64,000 bases of DNA from a bacterium (GCA_021780905.1 JAJXXW010000018.1:62001-126000); one strand, 5' to 3'; numbered from the stretch's first letter, positions 26,501 to 35,330 are shown. The notes: generated by a model not told the origin, from the sequence alone. Translations and numbers: made by a program.

Positions 26501-26630
26501 GAAAAACCGAGGACGGCGTCCGCATCGCGGAAAAGATTCCCGCCAGACACAACACCACCGCGATGAAGGTGATGGAAACCGCGTGGTGGGTGGCGAATCT
26601 GCCCAAGCCTGATAAGGATTTGGCGTTCAT
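23529..26630 (-). CDS. RND efflux pump, inner-membrane transporter
   Basis: The 1033-residue protein has the 12-helix, two-large-loop layout of AcrB/CusA-type pumps. Marks include F-P-Q-T-D-F-P-R-I-V-V near the start, the helix-4 block G-L-I-I-D-N-A-I-I-V-V-E, where AcrB has D-D (here D-N), and I-I-I-G-V-G-I-V-A-K-N-G-I in the second half. It uses proton flow to drive substrates out. It overlaps the adaptor gene by 4 bp and is the last gene of an OMF-adaptor-pump operon. Metal-pump Met residues were not looked for in detail; the substrate is unknown. Confidence 0.93.
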   Translation of the reverse strand: MNAKSLSGLGRFATHHAVSITFIAVVLCLAGIFSAMRTPSSVFPQTDFPRIVVLVNNGIMPANEMMAAVTRPIEESMKSIPGVVSVRSSTARGSAIVNVIFNWGADMQRAELYVLGQLSEIRGDLPTTAQTDVSRVAFSLSYPIIGISLTSSNRTLMDLWDTANYQIKPLFLQIPGVAKVEIEGGQVPEYHVVVDPLKLQAAHLGLQDVSDALTKNNPVAAAGMIVENHHLYLTTVDGRVHSPDDIGSVVIAVRGGHPVQIKDVAAVARGPAPAYTSITAQGRQAVLFNIESQPDASVLAIASELKSQLAQLRHELPPDMHLTFFYDQSQFVEDSVGSVRDAIIFGLILSVFILFFFLKNWGSVWTAIVTIPISVLITFVILKVTGMSFNMMTLGGVAASIGLIIDNAIIVVEAMCHKLAAGRPRLEGIHEAMGEILTALVGSTLTPVVVFLPLAYLNGMAGVFFRALGLTMVVALLVSLVLAITLTPSLAAWFIRGRGKSDSSGDGAGFVLRPVLRIYEASVRWSLRHAWLTLLGCAVILAAGSLIFRQLETGFLPDFDEGGFVMDFTAQPGTSLAETARVLDEAEQIIRTNADVEGYSRRLGTQLGPFITEPYMGDYLIKLKANRNHSTDEVLAQMRRDFNRRFPMVRWDFHGYLEDLTGDLQLAPTPVEIYLFSPDLKWLQKTAPRVEKQLKDIPGVVDTFSGLTETGPSINLRVRPADAERFGLSAQDIADAVNTALLGQVSSYLLQGDRTVDIRVMAEPGSVNTISKLRDVPMRTTTGAVVRLNQVADLNVAPAEVELNRDNLRQDNIVSARLEGVDLGTAMREIQAALSHDQWLPPGSVEYGGLYQQQQESFRNLLAVLIAAILLVFTVLLIEFRSFYEPIAIVFGSVLALFGSLAALWLSDISLNIISFLGIIIGVGIVAKNGILVLDYFQQLRAQDVELIEALVQAGHRRLRPVLMTSLAAALGMLPLAWGAGTGAQMLQPLGVAVIGALFISVVLSLIATPVVYYLLIQMHLWFLRQQTPKPVA

Positions 26631-27670
26631 TGCGCGGCAGCGGAGTGGGTCGCCGACGTTTCGTCCGCCGGATGGGCGATTTGAATTTTGGTTTTGTCCG
26701 GCAACCCGTAAGCGCCGACCGTCACCACGGAATCGCCAGTCTTGAGTCCCGGCGCGTTGATTTCGACCCAGCCGTCCTCGCGCAAACCGGTCTGCACCGG
26801 CGTTTGCGTCGCCGTGTCGCCGTGGATCAGCGAAATGACGCTCGCGCCGTTTTCATCCGTGACCACGCTTTCGGCCGGCGCGGCCAGGCAATTCGTGTGA
26901 ACCGCCGTCACGATGCGCAGCGGGGAAAACTCTCCCGGCCGCAAGCCGCTGTTCGCCGGCAACAGCGCACGCACCCGCACCGTGCCGTTGTCCCGGCTCA
27001 CCTCCGGGCTGACAAACGAAAGCTCCGTCGTCACCGGCGGCTCGCTTAGAACTTCGACCTGATCACCCGCCTTCAAATCTTTTGCTTCCGCCGCCGGGAT
27101 TTGGGCGCTCACGACGAGCCGATTCAAATCCATCACTTCCGCGACCACCGTGGTCAAATCCACCGCCTGGCCGGGTTTGACGTTGACGCGCACGGCGGTG
27201 CCGGACAACGGCGCGGTGACGCGCAGCAAGGCCAGTTGCACCTCGGCGTCCTGCAAATTTTTCAACGACGTGTTTTGTTGCGCGAATAATTGTTTTTGCC
27301 GCGCCACCTGCTGTTCCGCATAGGCAAAGGTCGCCGCGCCGGAATTCAATTCCATCAGCACGTCGCCCTTTTCAACGTGCTGGCCTTCGACCACGGAAAT
27401 TTGGGCAACCACCCCGGCGACCGGCGCGGAAATCTGCGCCCCGGCCGGCGGCGTGTCACCCGTGGCCGGCGCAGTTTCCACCATGCCGTAGCCCTGAACG
27501 TAACGGTGGAGCGTGGCCAGCTTGAGCGCGCCGGTCTGCACGGTGACGAGGGTCGGGATGGTTTCGTCGGTATTCGTTTCCGGCACCGCGCCCCGGGATT
27601 TCAGAAACGCGAGCAGACCCAGTCCAGCGCCCAACACAAGGAGGCCGACCACAATGATTTTTCTTTTCAT
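26627..27670 (-). CDS. RND periplasmic adaptor (membrane fusion protein)
   Basis: The 347-residue protein has one N-terminal membrane helix (G-L-L-V-L-G-A-G-L-G-L-L-A-F), lipoyl-type half-motifs (A-P-V-A-G-V-V-A and V-T-A-P-L-S-G-T-A-V), a short coiled region between them (A-E-Q-Q-V-A-R-Q-K-Q), and beta-barrel and proximal domains. It bridges the pump and the outer-membrane channel. Overlaps of 4 bp with both the OMF gene (27667-27670) and the pump gene support one transcript. The hairpin is short for the family. Confidence 0.9.
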   Translation of the reverse strand: MKRKIIVVGLLVLGAGLGLLAFLKSRGAVPETNTDETIPTLVTVQTGALKLATLHRYVQGYGMVETAPATGDTPPAGAQISAPVAGVVAQISVVEGQHVEKGDVLMELNSGAATFAYAEQQVARQKQLFAQQNTSLKNLQDAEVQLALLRVTAPLSGTAVRVNVKPGQAVDLTTVVAEVMDLNRLVVSAQIPAAEAKDLKAGDQVEVLSEPPVTTELSFVSPEVSRDNGTVRVRALLPANSGLRPGEFSPLRIVTAVHTNCLAAPAESVVTDENGASVISLIHGDTATQTPVQTGLREDGWVEINAPGLKTGDSVVTVGAYGLPDKTKIQIAHPADETSATHSAAAQ

Positions 27671-29064
27671 TTTAAAGGTTCAGAATGAGTTTTTTGCGCC
27701 GCCTCCAGCGTGGCCACTGGCAGCGTCAGCGGACTTTGCACGGCGTCCTCCAGCGCGCCGAGCGCCCGCTGCAACTGCGCCGCGCTGTCGAGCCGGGTGA
27801 GCAGGGTATTGGTCAATTCCAGTTGCGAGTTGAGCACGTCCAGCCGGTCCGCCGCGCCGGTCTGGAGCTGCGCCTCGGCGGATTTTTGCTGCCGCTGTTC
27901 GGCGGTTAGCAGCTCGTCGCTGGTCTGCAATTGTTCCTGGGCCACGCGCCAGCCCGCCACCGCGCGGTCAATCTCGCCGATGATCTGCGCCTGCAACGCG
28001 ATGAATTTCGCGGCGGCCAGTTTCCGCCGCGCTTCCGCCTCGGCAATCGGCCCCTGGTTCTGGTCAAGGATGGGCAGCTCCAGCGTGACACCGAGGCTCC
28101 ATTGATTGTCGCCGGCGTTGCCGGAATTCCACGCGTAGCCGGGGCCGAGGTGCAGGTCGGGATACTGCTTGGCGACCTGCAATTGCAAATCCGCCTCCGC
28201 CGCCGCGTAGTCGGCGAGCGCGGCCAGCACGTCCGGCCGCGACCGCAGCGCCACGCGCCGCGCTTCGGCGGAAGTCAGCGCCGGCACGTCGCGCGGGGAA
28301 AAATTGAAGTCAAATTTTTTGTCCGCCAGCGCGGCTTCACTCAGGCCGAGCGCCTCGGCCAGTCGCGAATGGGCATCCGCCCGCAGGGCCAGCGCCGCGC
28401 TCAAATCCGACTGGGTTTTGTTCAGCGCAATCTGCGCCACGGTGAGTTCCGGCCGGGAAATCTCGCCCGCGTCGAACCGCTGCTGGAGCCGCCGCACAAT
28501 TTCGTTTTGCGTGGCGAATTGTTTTTGCAGCAGGCTCGCGCGCCGGCCGGCGGTTTGGAAATCGAGCAGGCTGGCGCGGACGCCGCTGCGGACCTGCCAC
28601 ACGGCGGACACAAAACTCCAGCGCGCGGATTCGGAGATTTTTTCCGCCTCGGCGAGCCGCTTGCCGCGCTTGCCGGCGGTCTCAATCGGCAGATCAAACG
28701 TCACCGGCACGAGCCACGGGCTGTAATTACCGGGGATTTGCGTGTCGTAGCCAGGCGCGACGGACACGGACGGATTCGGCCGCGCGCCCGCCGTTTTCAA
28801 GCCGGCCGAGGCGACGAGCCATTGCGCCCGGGCGACCTCGAGGCTGGGATGAAAATAAAATCCGGCGAGCGTAAGCTCCTGAAAATCCCAGTTCGTCTGG
28901 GGCCAGGTTTTGAATTCGCGGCCGAGGTTTTGTTCGAGGAATTTTTTCAGGCCGGCGTCGTCGAGCCGGCGCGATTCCAGGGCTGCCGCCGTTTTTTCCG
29001 GCGCAAGCGGCTGCGGACGGTAATGCGCGCAGCCGGCGGCAAAAAGGAGGATGGCGGCAAACAT
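27667..29064 (-). CDS. Outer-membrane efflux lipoprotein (TolC/OprM-like)
   Basis: The 465-residue protein starts M-F-A-A-I-L-L-F-A-A-G-C, a short signal with a lipobox Cys. It continues as a mostly helical, alanine-rich OMF with the two repeated coiled parts expected (R-A-S-L-L-Q-K-Q-F-A-T, A-E-A-R-R-K-L-A-A-A-K). It forms the exit duct for the adaptor and pump encoded downstream. ATG 29064 was chosen. ATG 29166 overlaps the stop of the decayed histidine kinase (ATGA) and may be the ancestral start, but codons between the two come from repeat-like DNA (29065-29160). Confidence 0.85.
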   Translation of the reverse strand: MFAAILLFAAGCAHYRPQPLAPEKTAAALESRRLDDAGLKKFLEQNLGREFKTWPQTNWDFQELTLAGFYFHPSLEVARAQWLVASAGLKTAGARPNPSVSVAPGYDTQIPGNYSPWLVPVTFDLPIETAGKRGKRLAEAEKISESARWSFVSAVWQVRSGVRASLLDFQTAGRRASLLQKQFATQNEIVRRLQQRFDAGEISRPELTVAQIALNKTQSDLSAALALRADAHSRLAEALGLSEAALADKKFDFNFSPRDVPALTSAEARRVALRSRPDVLAALADYAAAEADLQLQVAKQYPDLHLGPGYAWNSGNAGDNQWSLGVTLELPILDQNQGPIAEAEARRKLAAAKFIALQAQIIGEIDRAVAGWRVAQEQLQTSDELLTAEQRQQKSAEAQLQTGAADRLDVLNSQLELTNTLLTRLDSAAQLQRALGALEDAVQSPLTLPVATLEAAQKTHSEPLK

Positions 29065-29162
29065 CGAACCTTCAACCTTCAACGTCCAACGCCCGCGTGA
29101 AATCAGGAACGGCCCGCGCGGCCGATGGGGTGTTCGAGGTTCGAGGTTCGGTGTCGGAGGTT

Positions 29163-29719
29163 TCATGGTTTGGTTGCCAACGGCAGTTGCACGGTGACCA
29201 TTGTCGGCTTCGACGGCTCGGAGGCAACCCGAATTTTTCCGCCGTGCGCGGAGACAATCCACTGCGCGATGCTCAGGCCGAGGCCGCAGCCGTCCCCGGC
29301 GGCATCGTGCGCCGGGTCGCCGCGAAAGAACGGCTCGAACACGCGCGGTAAAATTTCCGGCGGGATGTTTTTGCCGGTGTTGGTGATTGTCAGTTCGGCC
29401 AGCGCACCGTCGCGCCGCAGGGCTGGTTGTATTTGACGGCGTTGTCGGCCAGGTTCAGCAAAAGCTGGCGCAGCCGGTGCCGGTCGCCCCGGATTTGAAT
29501 TTCTTCACAGACGGCCAGGTGGACGGAATGACCGGCGGGCTTGGCGAGAATCTGCGCGTCGGCAAAACGTCACGGACGATTTCATCGAGCGCAATGGTTT
29601 CAAACTTCAGCGCAATCTGGCCGGCATCAGCCTTGGTGAGCCGCTGGATTTCATCCAGTTGGCCGAGCAGTTTTTCCCGCTGGGCCGGCGGGAGCGTTTC
29701 CGCGCCGCTGGCCAAAAAA
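29163..29719 (-). pseudogene. Decayed histidine kinase, C-terminal half
   Basis: Read from about 29719 down, the frames give E-K-L-L-G-Q-L-D-E-I-Q-R-L-T, then Q-L-L-L-N-L-A-D-N-A-V-K-Y-N (N box), F-E-P-F-F-R-G-D (F box) and G-C-G-L-G-L-S-I-A-Q-W-I-V (G box). These are the dimerisation and ATP-binding parts of a sensor kinase. Two frameshifts are needed, near 29565 and 29430. No N-terminal half is left: the region before it is the end of the YncE-like gene. The final stop overlaps an ATG (29166) of the efflux operon, so it probably once regulated that operon. Sequencing errors could explain the shifts but not the missing half. Confidence 0.8.
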
Positions 29720-30730
29720 TCATTCCGGCCCGTAAACCAGAACCTTGAAGCTGCCGGGCACCATCCGGCCGCGCCGCTGGCCGGCGGCGGGTTCTTCAAA
29801 CTTCGCCGCCGCGAGATAAATTTTGTGCGTCGCCGGATCAATCGTCATGGTCCGTGCGCCCTTTTCCGTTTTCAACGTTTGCACCACCGTCAGCTTGTCG
29901 CCGTCCTCTTTCGCAATCGTGACCGTGCCATCGCCACAGGAGGCAAAGGCGAACTGCGTGGCCGGATCAAACGCGTTCGCGTCCACGCCATCGCCAATCG
30001 GCACGCGGGCCAGAACTTTTCCGCTGGTGCTGTCCAGCATCACCATCAGTTTGTTGCCGCAGCCGAGGAAGAGCCGGTGGTTCTGCTCGTCGAACGCCAG
30101 GCCGCTCGCCTCTTCGCCCGGCGCAATCGGCCAGCGGTTCACGACTGCATGCTTCTTGGTGTCAATCGCGACGAGTTCGCTCTGGTCTTCGAGGTTGTTG
30201 AACACCAGGCCCGCCTTGGAATCGGCCTGCGCGAACTCCGGTTTGCCGCCGAGCGGAATCGTGGCGACGACCTTTTCCGTCTTCGCGTCAATCACCGTCG
30301 CGGAACTGCCACGCCCGTTGAACGTGTAAAATTCCTGCTGGCCCGGCTCAAAAATCATTCCATCCGGATTCGCGCCCGTGTCCACCTTGGAAAGAATCTG
30401 CAAGGTTTTCAGGTCCACAATCGCGCCCTTGTTTTCACGGCCGCAAGTGACCAGGCCGCGATTCAACTCCGGCGCGACGGCGATGCCGTGGACGCCGGGC
30501 GTGTTGGTGATTTCGCCGACGACCGCGTCCTTGGCGAGATCAATCACCACGACCTTCGTGGCGTGGCTGACGTAAAGCCGCTGCGCCGCCGAATCCACCG
30601 ACAGGTAATCCCAGCCGCCGTCACCGCCGACGGGGATTTCCTTGATGAACTGATACGGTCCCACGGCGCGGCCGGGGATGGCGGCGGTTGCGGCCAGGGC
30701 AAACAGAAGGGGGAACAGGATTTTCTTCAT
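29720..30730 (-). CDS. Secreted YncE-like beta-propeller protein
   Basis: The 336-residue protein has a signal peptide (M-K-K-I-L-F-P-L-L-F-A-L-A-A) and repeated blades of the YVTN type, such as L-Y-V-S-H-A-T-K-V-V-V-I-D, A-T-V-I-D-A-K-T-E-K-V and G-N-K-L-M-V-M-L-D. It probably folds as a seven-blade propeller in the periplasm. Function is unknown; related proteins bind DNA or ligands, or sit beside redox enzymes. It ends where the histidine kinase fragment begins, so the 3' junction is a rearrangement point. The C-terminal R-R-G-R-M-V-P may be altered. Confidence 0.8.
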   Translation of the reverse strand: MKKILFPLLFALAATAAIPGRAVGPYQFIKEIPVGGDGGWDYLSVDSAAQRLYVSHATKVVVIDLAKDAVVGEITNTPGVHGIAVAPELNRGLVTCGRENKGAIVDLKTLQILSKVDTGANPDGMIFEPGQQEFYTFNGRGSSATVIDAKTEKVVATIPLGGKPEFAQADSKAGLVFNNLEDQSELVAIDTKKHAVVNRWPIAPGEEASGLAFDEQNHRLFLGCGNKLMVMLDSTSGKVLARVPIGDGVDANAFDPATQFAFASCGDGTVTIAKEDGDKLTVVQTLKTEKGARTMTIDPATHKIYLAAAKFEEPAAGQRRGRMVPGSFKVLVYGPE

Positions 30731-30965
30731 GGAAAAACGGTTTGAATTGGACTACTCACCAAATGGTTGCCGCTTGGGGCGGCAACGTCAACCCACAACA
30801 TCCACGCCGGCGGCGGCGCAAGCTTTTTGTTTCATGCGGCGGAGATCGAATCGCGAGATGCCGGTGCCGGCGGGAAAATTTTGCGCGGCTGAAACGGCAG
30901 TAGTGGCCGGCACAGGCTGGCGGGGGCGATGAATCACCGGCGGGCGGAACAGCCGTCCATCGGTT

Positions 30966-33896
30966 TTATTTTCCGGTCTTGGCGGTGACGGTGACGTGGT
31001 CGAACAGCGTGGAATTCAGCACCGAGTTGTTGTGGCCGCTCAAGGCAAGACCAACGGAAACGGATTTTTTCATTGGCACGCTGATATGATCCACCGGCTG
31101 CCAGGTTTTGCCGTCCACGGAAATTTCGCCGGTGAACGTGTCGCCGGCGCGGGTCAGCCGCACCCAGCTCGCAATGATGGCGGCGTTGGCATCGGTGTTG
31201 TGGGTGCCGGTGTCCGGCGCGGGCCGCCATTGATAGACGGCGGTGTTGTGGGCGGTGACGGCCATCAGGGCGTATTGGGAGCCGGGCGTGTTATTTTCGC
31301 GGAACATCACGCCGGCCTTGGCCCACGGATCGGTGTATTCCAGCGAGCTGATGTGCGCGGTGATCTGGCCGTCGCCGCTCAAGGTCCGGCTGGCAAGGTG
31401 AAACGAATCGGCGATATCCCACAGGTCGCTGCCGGCGGCCAGCAGGTTGAAATTGCCATTGAGAAAATCCGCCTCGCCGCTGACGCCGACGTTGCCGATG
31501 TCGGCGCTGTTCCAGCCTTTGGGCAGCACGGGCGGTTTGGCGCGCTGCGTCAGGATCCAGTGGCCGATGACGGCGACGGCCTTTTCATCCACGACATTTT
31601 TGCCGATGGGCGGCATCTGGTTTTCGCCGACGCGGCTGACGCGGTAAAACAAAATGGATTTGTTCGTGTAGCCCGGCGTGATGACTTTCGCGCTGGCGAT
31701 GCCGAGCTGGTTGGCGACCGGGCCGTTGATCAGATTTTGTTTCGGGAGCGGCGTGTCAAACCGTGCATCAAAGAAGGCGCCGGCGCCGCCCGGCCGATGA
31801 CACATCGAGCAGTTGGCGTCCAGATAGGAGCGGACGCGAAGTTCGGGCGCGGCGGCGGCGTTGGTGAGGTTGGCGAGGCGCGGATAGCGGAAGATTTTCC
31901 GGTCGTCGAACGCGGCGTCGAACAAACCCAGATGGCCGAGGGTGTGGAGCTGGTTGGCGGCGACCGCGTTGGGATAGGTGAACGGGCCGTTGAGCTGGCG
32001 GGTATTCACGCCCAGCACGCCGCCGGACGCCGGGCTATGGCAGGTGAGGCAATCCTGCCGGCCGGGATAAAACCAGTTTTGCGTGCGCGTGCCGGTCGCG
32101 GTTTTGATTGCGATCGGCTCGGTCAGGCCGGCGGTGACGAGGTCGGCGTCGGAATTGTCCGCGCGCCATTTGTAGCTCGCGCCATAGACGTAGCCGTTGG
32201 TGTCGCGCACCAGGATGCGCGTCTCGAGGCGATGCAGGATTTTCGGATTCGTATCGTCCACCGGCAGTTCAAAGTGCTTCACGAAAACGCTGCCGGCGGG
32301 AAACGTCCATTCGCCGTTCTGGCTGAAATGAATCGTTGTGTCCGTCGGGATCGTGAACCAGCGGGTTTTGACCGCGCCGTCCGACCACAGCGGCGAATTG
32401 ACGGCGTAGGGAATGAGGAATCTGGCGGGCGCGAGGTTGGTGAGGTCAGCGAACACGCCGGTTTGGGAAACCAGCTTGGGCATCAGTTTGGTCGGGGGCG
32501 GCGGGCCGCCGCGTTGCAGCTTGAAAATGCGCCCGCCGAGGCTGCTCATCTGGCAGAAGTAAAGTTCGCCGGCGGCGTCCGTCCCGAACGACGACAGGCC
32601 GGTGTAATCCGTCCCGGAGTTCGGCCCGGTGCCGCGCGGCATGACGCAGAGCAGTGTTTTTTTCACCGGCGTCGTGGTTTCATCCAGCGCCCAGACGGTG
32701 CGGAAGACGTTGTCGCCGAAAATATATTTGCCGCCAAGGTCCTTGGCGAATTCCCGGCCGCGATACACATACCCGCCGATGACCGCGCGACCGTCGGTGT
32801 GCGGATAGTCCAGCAGCGGCCGGCGGCTGATGCCGATAAAGTTGGCGGGCATTTTGCCGAGGTTGCCCTCGCAGAAGTTCCACTGGAAATTCAGGCCGCT
32901 TTCGCCGGGTTCGATCACGTCAATTTCCTCGCGCGAGCTTTCGCCGACGTCGCCGATGAAAATTTTTCCAGTCGGCGCATCGCAGGTCATGCGGTGCGGG
33001 CTGCGCAGGCCGAGGCAGAAAAATTCCTCCAGCACGTTCGACCGGCCGACGAAGGGATTGTCGTTGGGAATAAAATAGTTCGCCGTGTAGCCGCCGGTCG
33101 GCTGGCGCGGCGGCGGGTGGCTGACATTGCCGCCACGGCAATCCACGTCAACGCGGAAGACGCCGGAGTAAAGGCTCTGGTCCAGGATCTGGTCGTTGTC
33201 GCCGACGGAATTGTCGCCGTCCGTCCAGTAGAGCAAGCCGTTCATGGGATGAAAGAACATACCGCCGCCGTGATGCCAGACGGTCTGGTTCGTGAGGTCC
33301 ACGAAAATCTTCACCGAGTCGGGCATGGCCACGCCGCTCGCGTCGAGCGTGTAGCGTTCGAGCCGGTCGTGATATTTGTTGGGAATGATTGGATTGGGCC
33401 GCGTGAACGGGTCGCCCACAACCGTCCCGGGCGCGACCCAGGTGTAATAGACGAACATGAAATGGTTGGTCGCGAACCCCGGATGAAACGCGATGCCGAG
33501 CAGGCCGGAATCGTCCCAGCCCTGGCATTGGCGGCTGAGGTCGAGCACGAGTTTTTTCCGTGCCGCGCCGGGGGAGTTTGGAAACGACCAGAGGCGACCT
33601 TCGCGCTCCCAGACGCAAAGCTCGTCGGTGCCGGGAATCGAGGCGAGGCCAACGCTGTTGGTGAACAGCAGATTGGTGAACGCGTTGACCGCCGTCCAGT
33701 TGCCGGAAATGGCGGGGGCGATTTCCGGCAACCGGCCGTTGAGGAACGCGCCGACGCACGGACGATGGGTAAGACCGTAGGCGGCGCGCTGGGTGATGAC
33801 AGCCTGGGTGCCGGCGTTGCCGACGAGGCTGCCCAACAGGGCGAGAACCAAGAGTCCCTGGCGTTGCGCGCGGAATTTCAGAGTGGAGATGTTCAC
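30966..33896 (-). CDS. Secreted sugar dehydrogenase-like / dihaem cytochrome fusion
   Basis: The 976-residue exported protein has three parts. First is a six-blade PQQ sugar dehydrogenase-like domain (glucose/sorbosone type: G-L-L-G-I-A-F-H-P-G-F, then H-R-M-T-C-D-A-P-T-G-K-I-F-I-G-D-V-G). Second is a c-type haem region with two C-x-x-C-H sites (C-L-T-C-H about 615, C-S-M-C-H about 695). Third is a C-terminal lectin-like beta-sandwich (about 800-970). It likely oxidises a sugar or aldose outside the inner membrane and passes electrons to its own haems. GTG 33896 was chosen over ATG 33938 because AAGGGG lies 7 bases upstream and a clean signal peptide follows. Cofactor use is inferred. Confidence 0.82.
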   Translation of the reverse strand: MNISTLKFRAQRQGLLVLALLGSLVGNAGTQAVITQRAAYGLTHRPCVGAFLNGRLPEIAPAISGNWTAVNAFTNLLFTNSVGLASIPGTDELCVWEREGRLWSFPNSPGAARKKLVLDLSRQCQGWDDSGLLGIAFHPGFATNHFMFVYYTWVAPGTVVGDPFTRPNPIIPNKYHDRLERYTLDASGVAMPDSVKIFVDLTNQTVWHHGGGMFFHPMNGLLYWTDGDNSVGDNDQILDQSLYSGVFRVDVDCRGGNVSHPPPRQPTGGYTANYFIPNDNPFVGRSNVLEEFFCLGLRSPHRMTCDAPTGKIFIGDVGESSREEIDVIEPGESGLNFQWNFCEGNLGKMPANFIGISRRPLLDYPHTDGRAVIGGYVYRGREFAKDLGGKYIFGDNVFRTVWALDETTTPVKKTLLCVMPRGTGPNSGTDYTGLSSFGTDAAGELYFCQMSSLGGRIFKLQRGGPPPPTKLMPKLVSQTGVFADLTNLAPARFLIPYAVNSPLWSDGAVKTRWFTIPTDTTIHFSQNGEWTFPAGSVFVKHFELPVDDTNPKILHRLETRILVRDTNGYVYGASYKWRADNSDADLVTAGLTEPIAIKTATGTRTQNWFYPGRQDCLTCHSPASGGVLGVNTRQLNGPFTYPNAVAANQLHTLGHLGLFDAAFDDRKIFRYPRLANLTNAAAAPELRVRSYLDANCSMCHRPGGAGAFFDARFDTPLPKQNLINGPVANQLGIASAKVITPGYTNKSILFYRVSRVGENQMPPIGKNVVDEKAVAVIGHWILTQRAKPPVLPKGWNSADIGNVGVSGEADFLNGNFNLLAAGSDLWDIADSFHLASRTLSGDGQITAHISSLEYTDPWAKAGVMFRENNTPGSQYALMAVTAHNTAVYQWRPAPDTGTHNTDANAAIIASWVRLTRAGDTFTGEISVDGKTWQPVDHISVPMKKSVSVGLALSGHNNSVLNSTLFDHVTVTAKTGK

Positions 33897-33982
33897 CTCA
33901 AAACCCCTTAATTTTGGCTGGGCGGGGCGGTTCGTCAAATTTTTTAGTGTGAATTCCGGCGGCGTGAAACTAGGCTGACGCC

Positions 33983-34756
33983 ATGTTTCGTCCGTGCATT
34001 GACCTGCATGAAGGCAAAGTGAAGCAAATCGTCGGCGGCACGCTCAGCGATGCCGGCACGCGCACGAATTTTGTCTCCGAAAAGCCGGCCGCCTGGTTCG
34101 CCGAACTTTATCGGCGCGACCACCTGCGCGGCGGTCACGTCATCCAACTCGGCCCCGGCAACGAAGCGGAAGCTCGCGCCGCGCTGGCGGCGTATCCCGG
34201 CGGCTTGCACCTCGGCGGCGGGGTGAATGCAGCCAATGCGCACGACTGGCTGGAGGCCGGCGCGTCGCACGTCATCGTCACAAGCTGGGTGTTCCGCGAA
34301 GGCCGCGTGGATTGGACGCGGCTCGATGAGTTGGTCAAAGCCATCGGCCCGGAAAAACTCGTCCTCGATTTGAGTTGTCGCAAACGCGGTGAAAAATATT
34401 TTGTCGTCACCGACCGCTGGCAGAAATTCACCGACTTGGAAGTGAATGCAGAAACGCTCCAAAAGTTTTCCGCCGGCTGCGCCGAGTTTTTGATCCACGC
34501 GGTGGACGTGGAAGGTTTGTGCCGCGGCCTCGACCGCGAACTGGTTTCGCTGCTCGGCCAGTTCGCGCCGATTCCGGCGACTTACGCCGGTGGCGCGAAT
34601 TCGATCGCGGATCTGGAGTTGGTCACGCAACTGGGGCAGGGGAGAGTGGACCTGACCATCGGCTCGGCGCTGGATATCTTCGGCGGCAGCGGCGTGAAAT
34701 ACGCCGACTGCGTAAAATTCAACCGCCGCAAACATTCCGGATGGGCGGTTCCATAA
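33983..34756 (+). CDS. hisA: Eukaryote-type HisA (ProFAR isomerase)
   Basis: The 257-residue TIM-barrel protein starts F-R-P-C-I-D-L-H-E-G-K-V-K-Q-I-V-G-G-T, the pattern of the yeast/plant HIS6-type isomerase rather than of most bacterial HisA proteins. Further marks are L-H-L-G-G-G-V-N, V-L-D-L-S-C-R and H-A-V-D-V-E-G-L-C-R-G. It catalyses the fourth step of histidine synthesis. No other his gene is near. A few bacteria carry this type, so it may be an old transfer. It is divergent from the sugar dehydrogenase gene, with a gap of 86 bp between their starts. Confidence 0.88.
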   Translation: MFRPCIDLHEGKVKQIVGGTLSDAGTRTNFVSEKPAAWFAELYRRDHLRGGHVIQLGPGNEAEARAALAAYPGGLHLGGGVNAANAHDWLEAGASHVIVTSWVFREGRVDWTRLDELVKAIGPEKLVLDLSCRKRGEKYFVVTDRWQKFTDLEVNAETLQKFSAGCAEFLIHAVDVEGLCRGLDRELVSLLGQFAPIPATYAGGANSIADLELVTQLGQGRVDLTIGSALDIFGGSGVKYADCVKFNRRKHSGWAVP

Positions 34757-34808
34757 AAAGGTTCTTGACTCGCGGTGGTTAATTCCTTATTTTCCTGTCT
34801 GAACAGAA

Positions 34809-35330
34809 ATGGCATTGAATCCGGTCATCCAGAAAATGGTGCTCCATTGGGGCGAGATGGGGGCGAGATGGGGCATTAGCCGCACGGTGGCCCAGATTCA
34901 CGCGCTGCTATATTTTTCCCCCAAGCCGCTGACGGCGGATGATCTGGTCGAGGCGCTGGGCGTGGCGCGGTCGCACGTCAGCAACAGCCTCAAGGAGTTG
35001 CAGACCTGGGGCGTGGTCAAAGGCGTGCATATCATGGGCGACCGCCGGGAACATTTTGAATCCATCAAGGATGTGTGGCAGATGTTTGAAATCCTGCTGG
35101 ACGAGCGCAAACGGCGCGAGATGGATCCCACACTCAAAATGCTGCGGGAAACCTCGGCGCAGTTGCGGGACGGCCCGCCGGTTGACCCGCACACCCGGCA
35201 ACGGCTGGCGGAAATGCTGGCCTTCTTCGAGCTGATGGACGGCTGGTTTGGTGACATCCGCCGGCTGCCGCTGGCTTCACGCGTGAAACTGGTCAAACTC
35301 GGCGGACACGTTGCCCGGTGGCTGAAATAA
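34809..35330 (+). CDS. GbsR/MarR-type transcription regulator
   Basis: The 173-residue protein has a winged helix (T-A-D-D-L-V-E-A-L-G-V-A-R-S-H-V-S-N-S-L) with the S-x-V-S-N-S-L recognition helix typical of the GbsR/YvaV family, and a helical C-terminus. These proteins often sense small osmolytes or fatty molecules and repress nearby genes. The gene begins 52 bp after hisA and precedes the NAD(P)-binding gene, which might be its target. The ligand is unknown. Confidence 0.88.
   Translation: MALNPVIQKMVLHWGEMGARWGISRTVAQIHALLYFSPKPLTADDLVEALGVARSHVSNSLKELQTWGVVKGVHIMGDRREHFESIKDVWQMFEILLDERKRREMDPTLKMLRETSAQLRDGPPVDPHTRQRLAEMLAFFELMDGWFGDIRRLPLASRVKLVKLGGHVARWLK

Noticed and set aside
30996..33911. 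A 971-codon open frame opposite the sugar dehydrogenase fusion
   Set aside because: Composition is typical of an antisense frame and no motif was found, while the minus strand has haem sites and a signal peptide.
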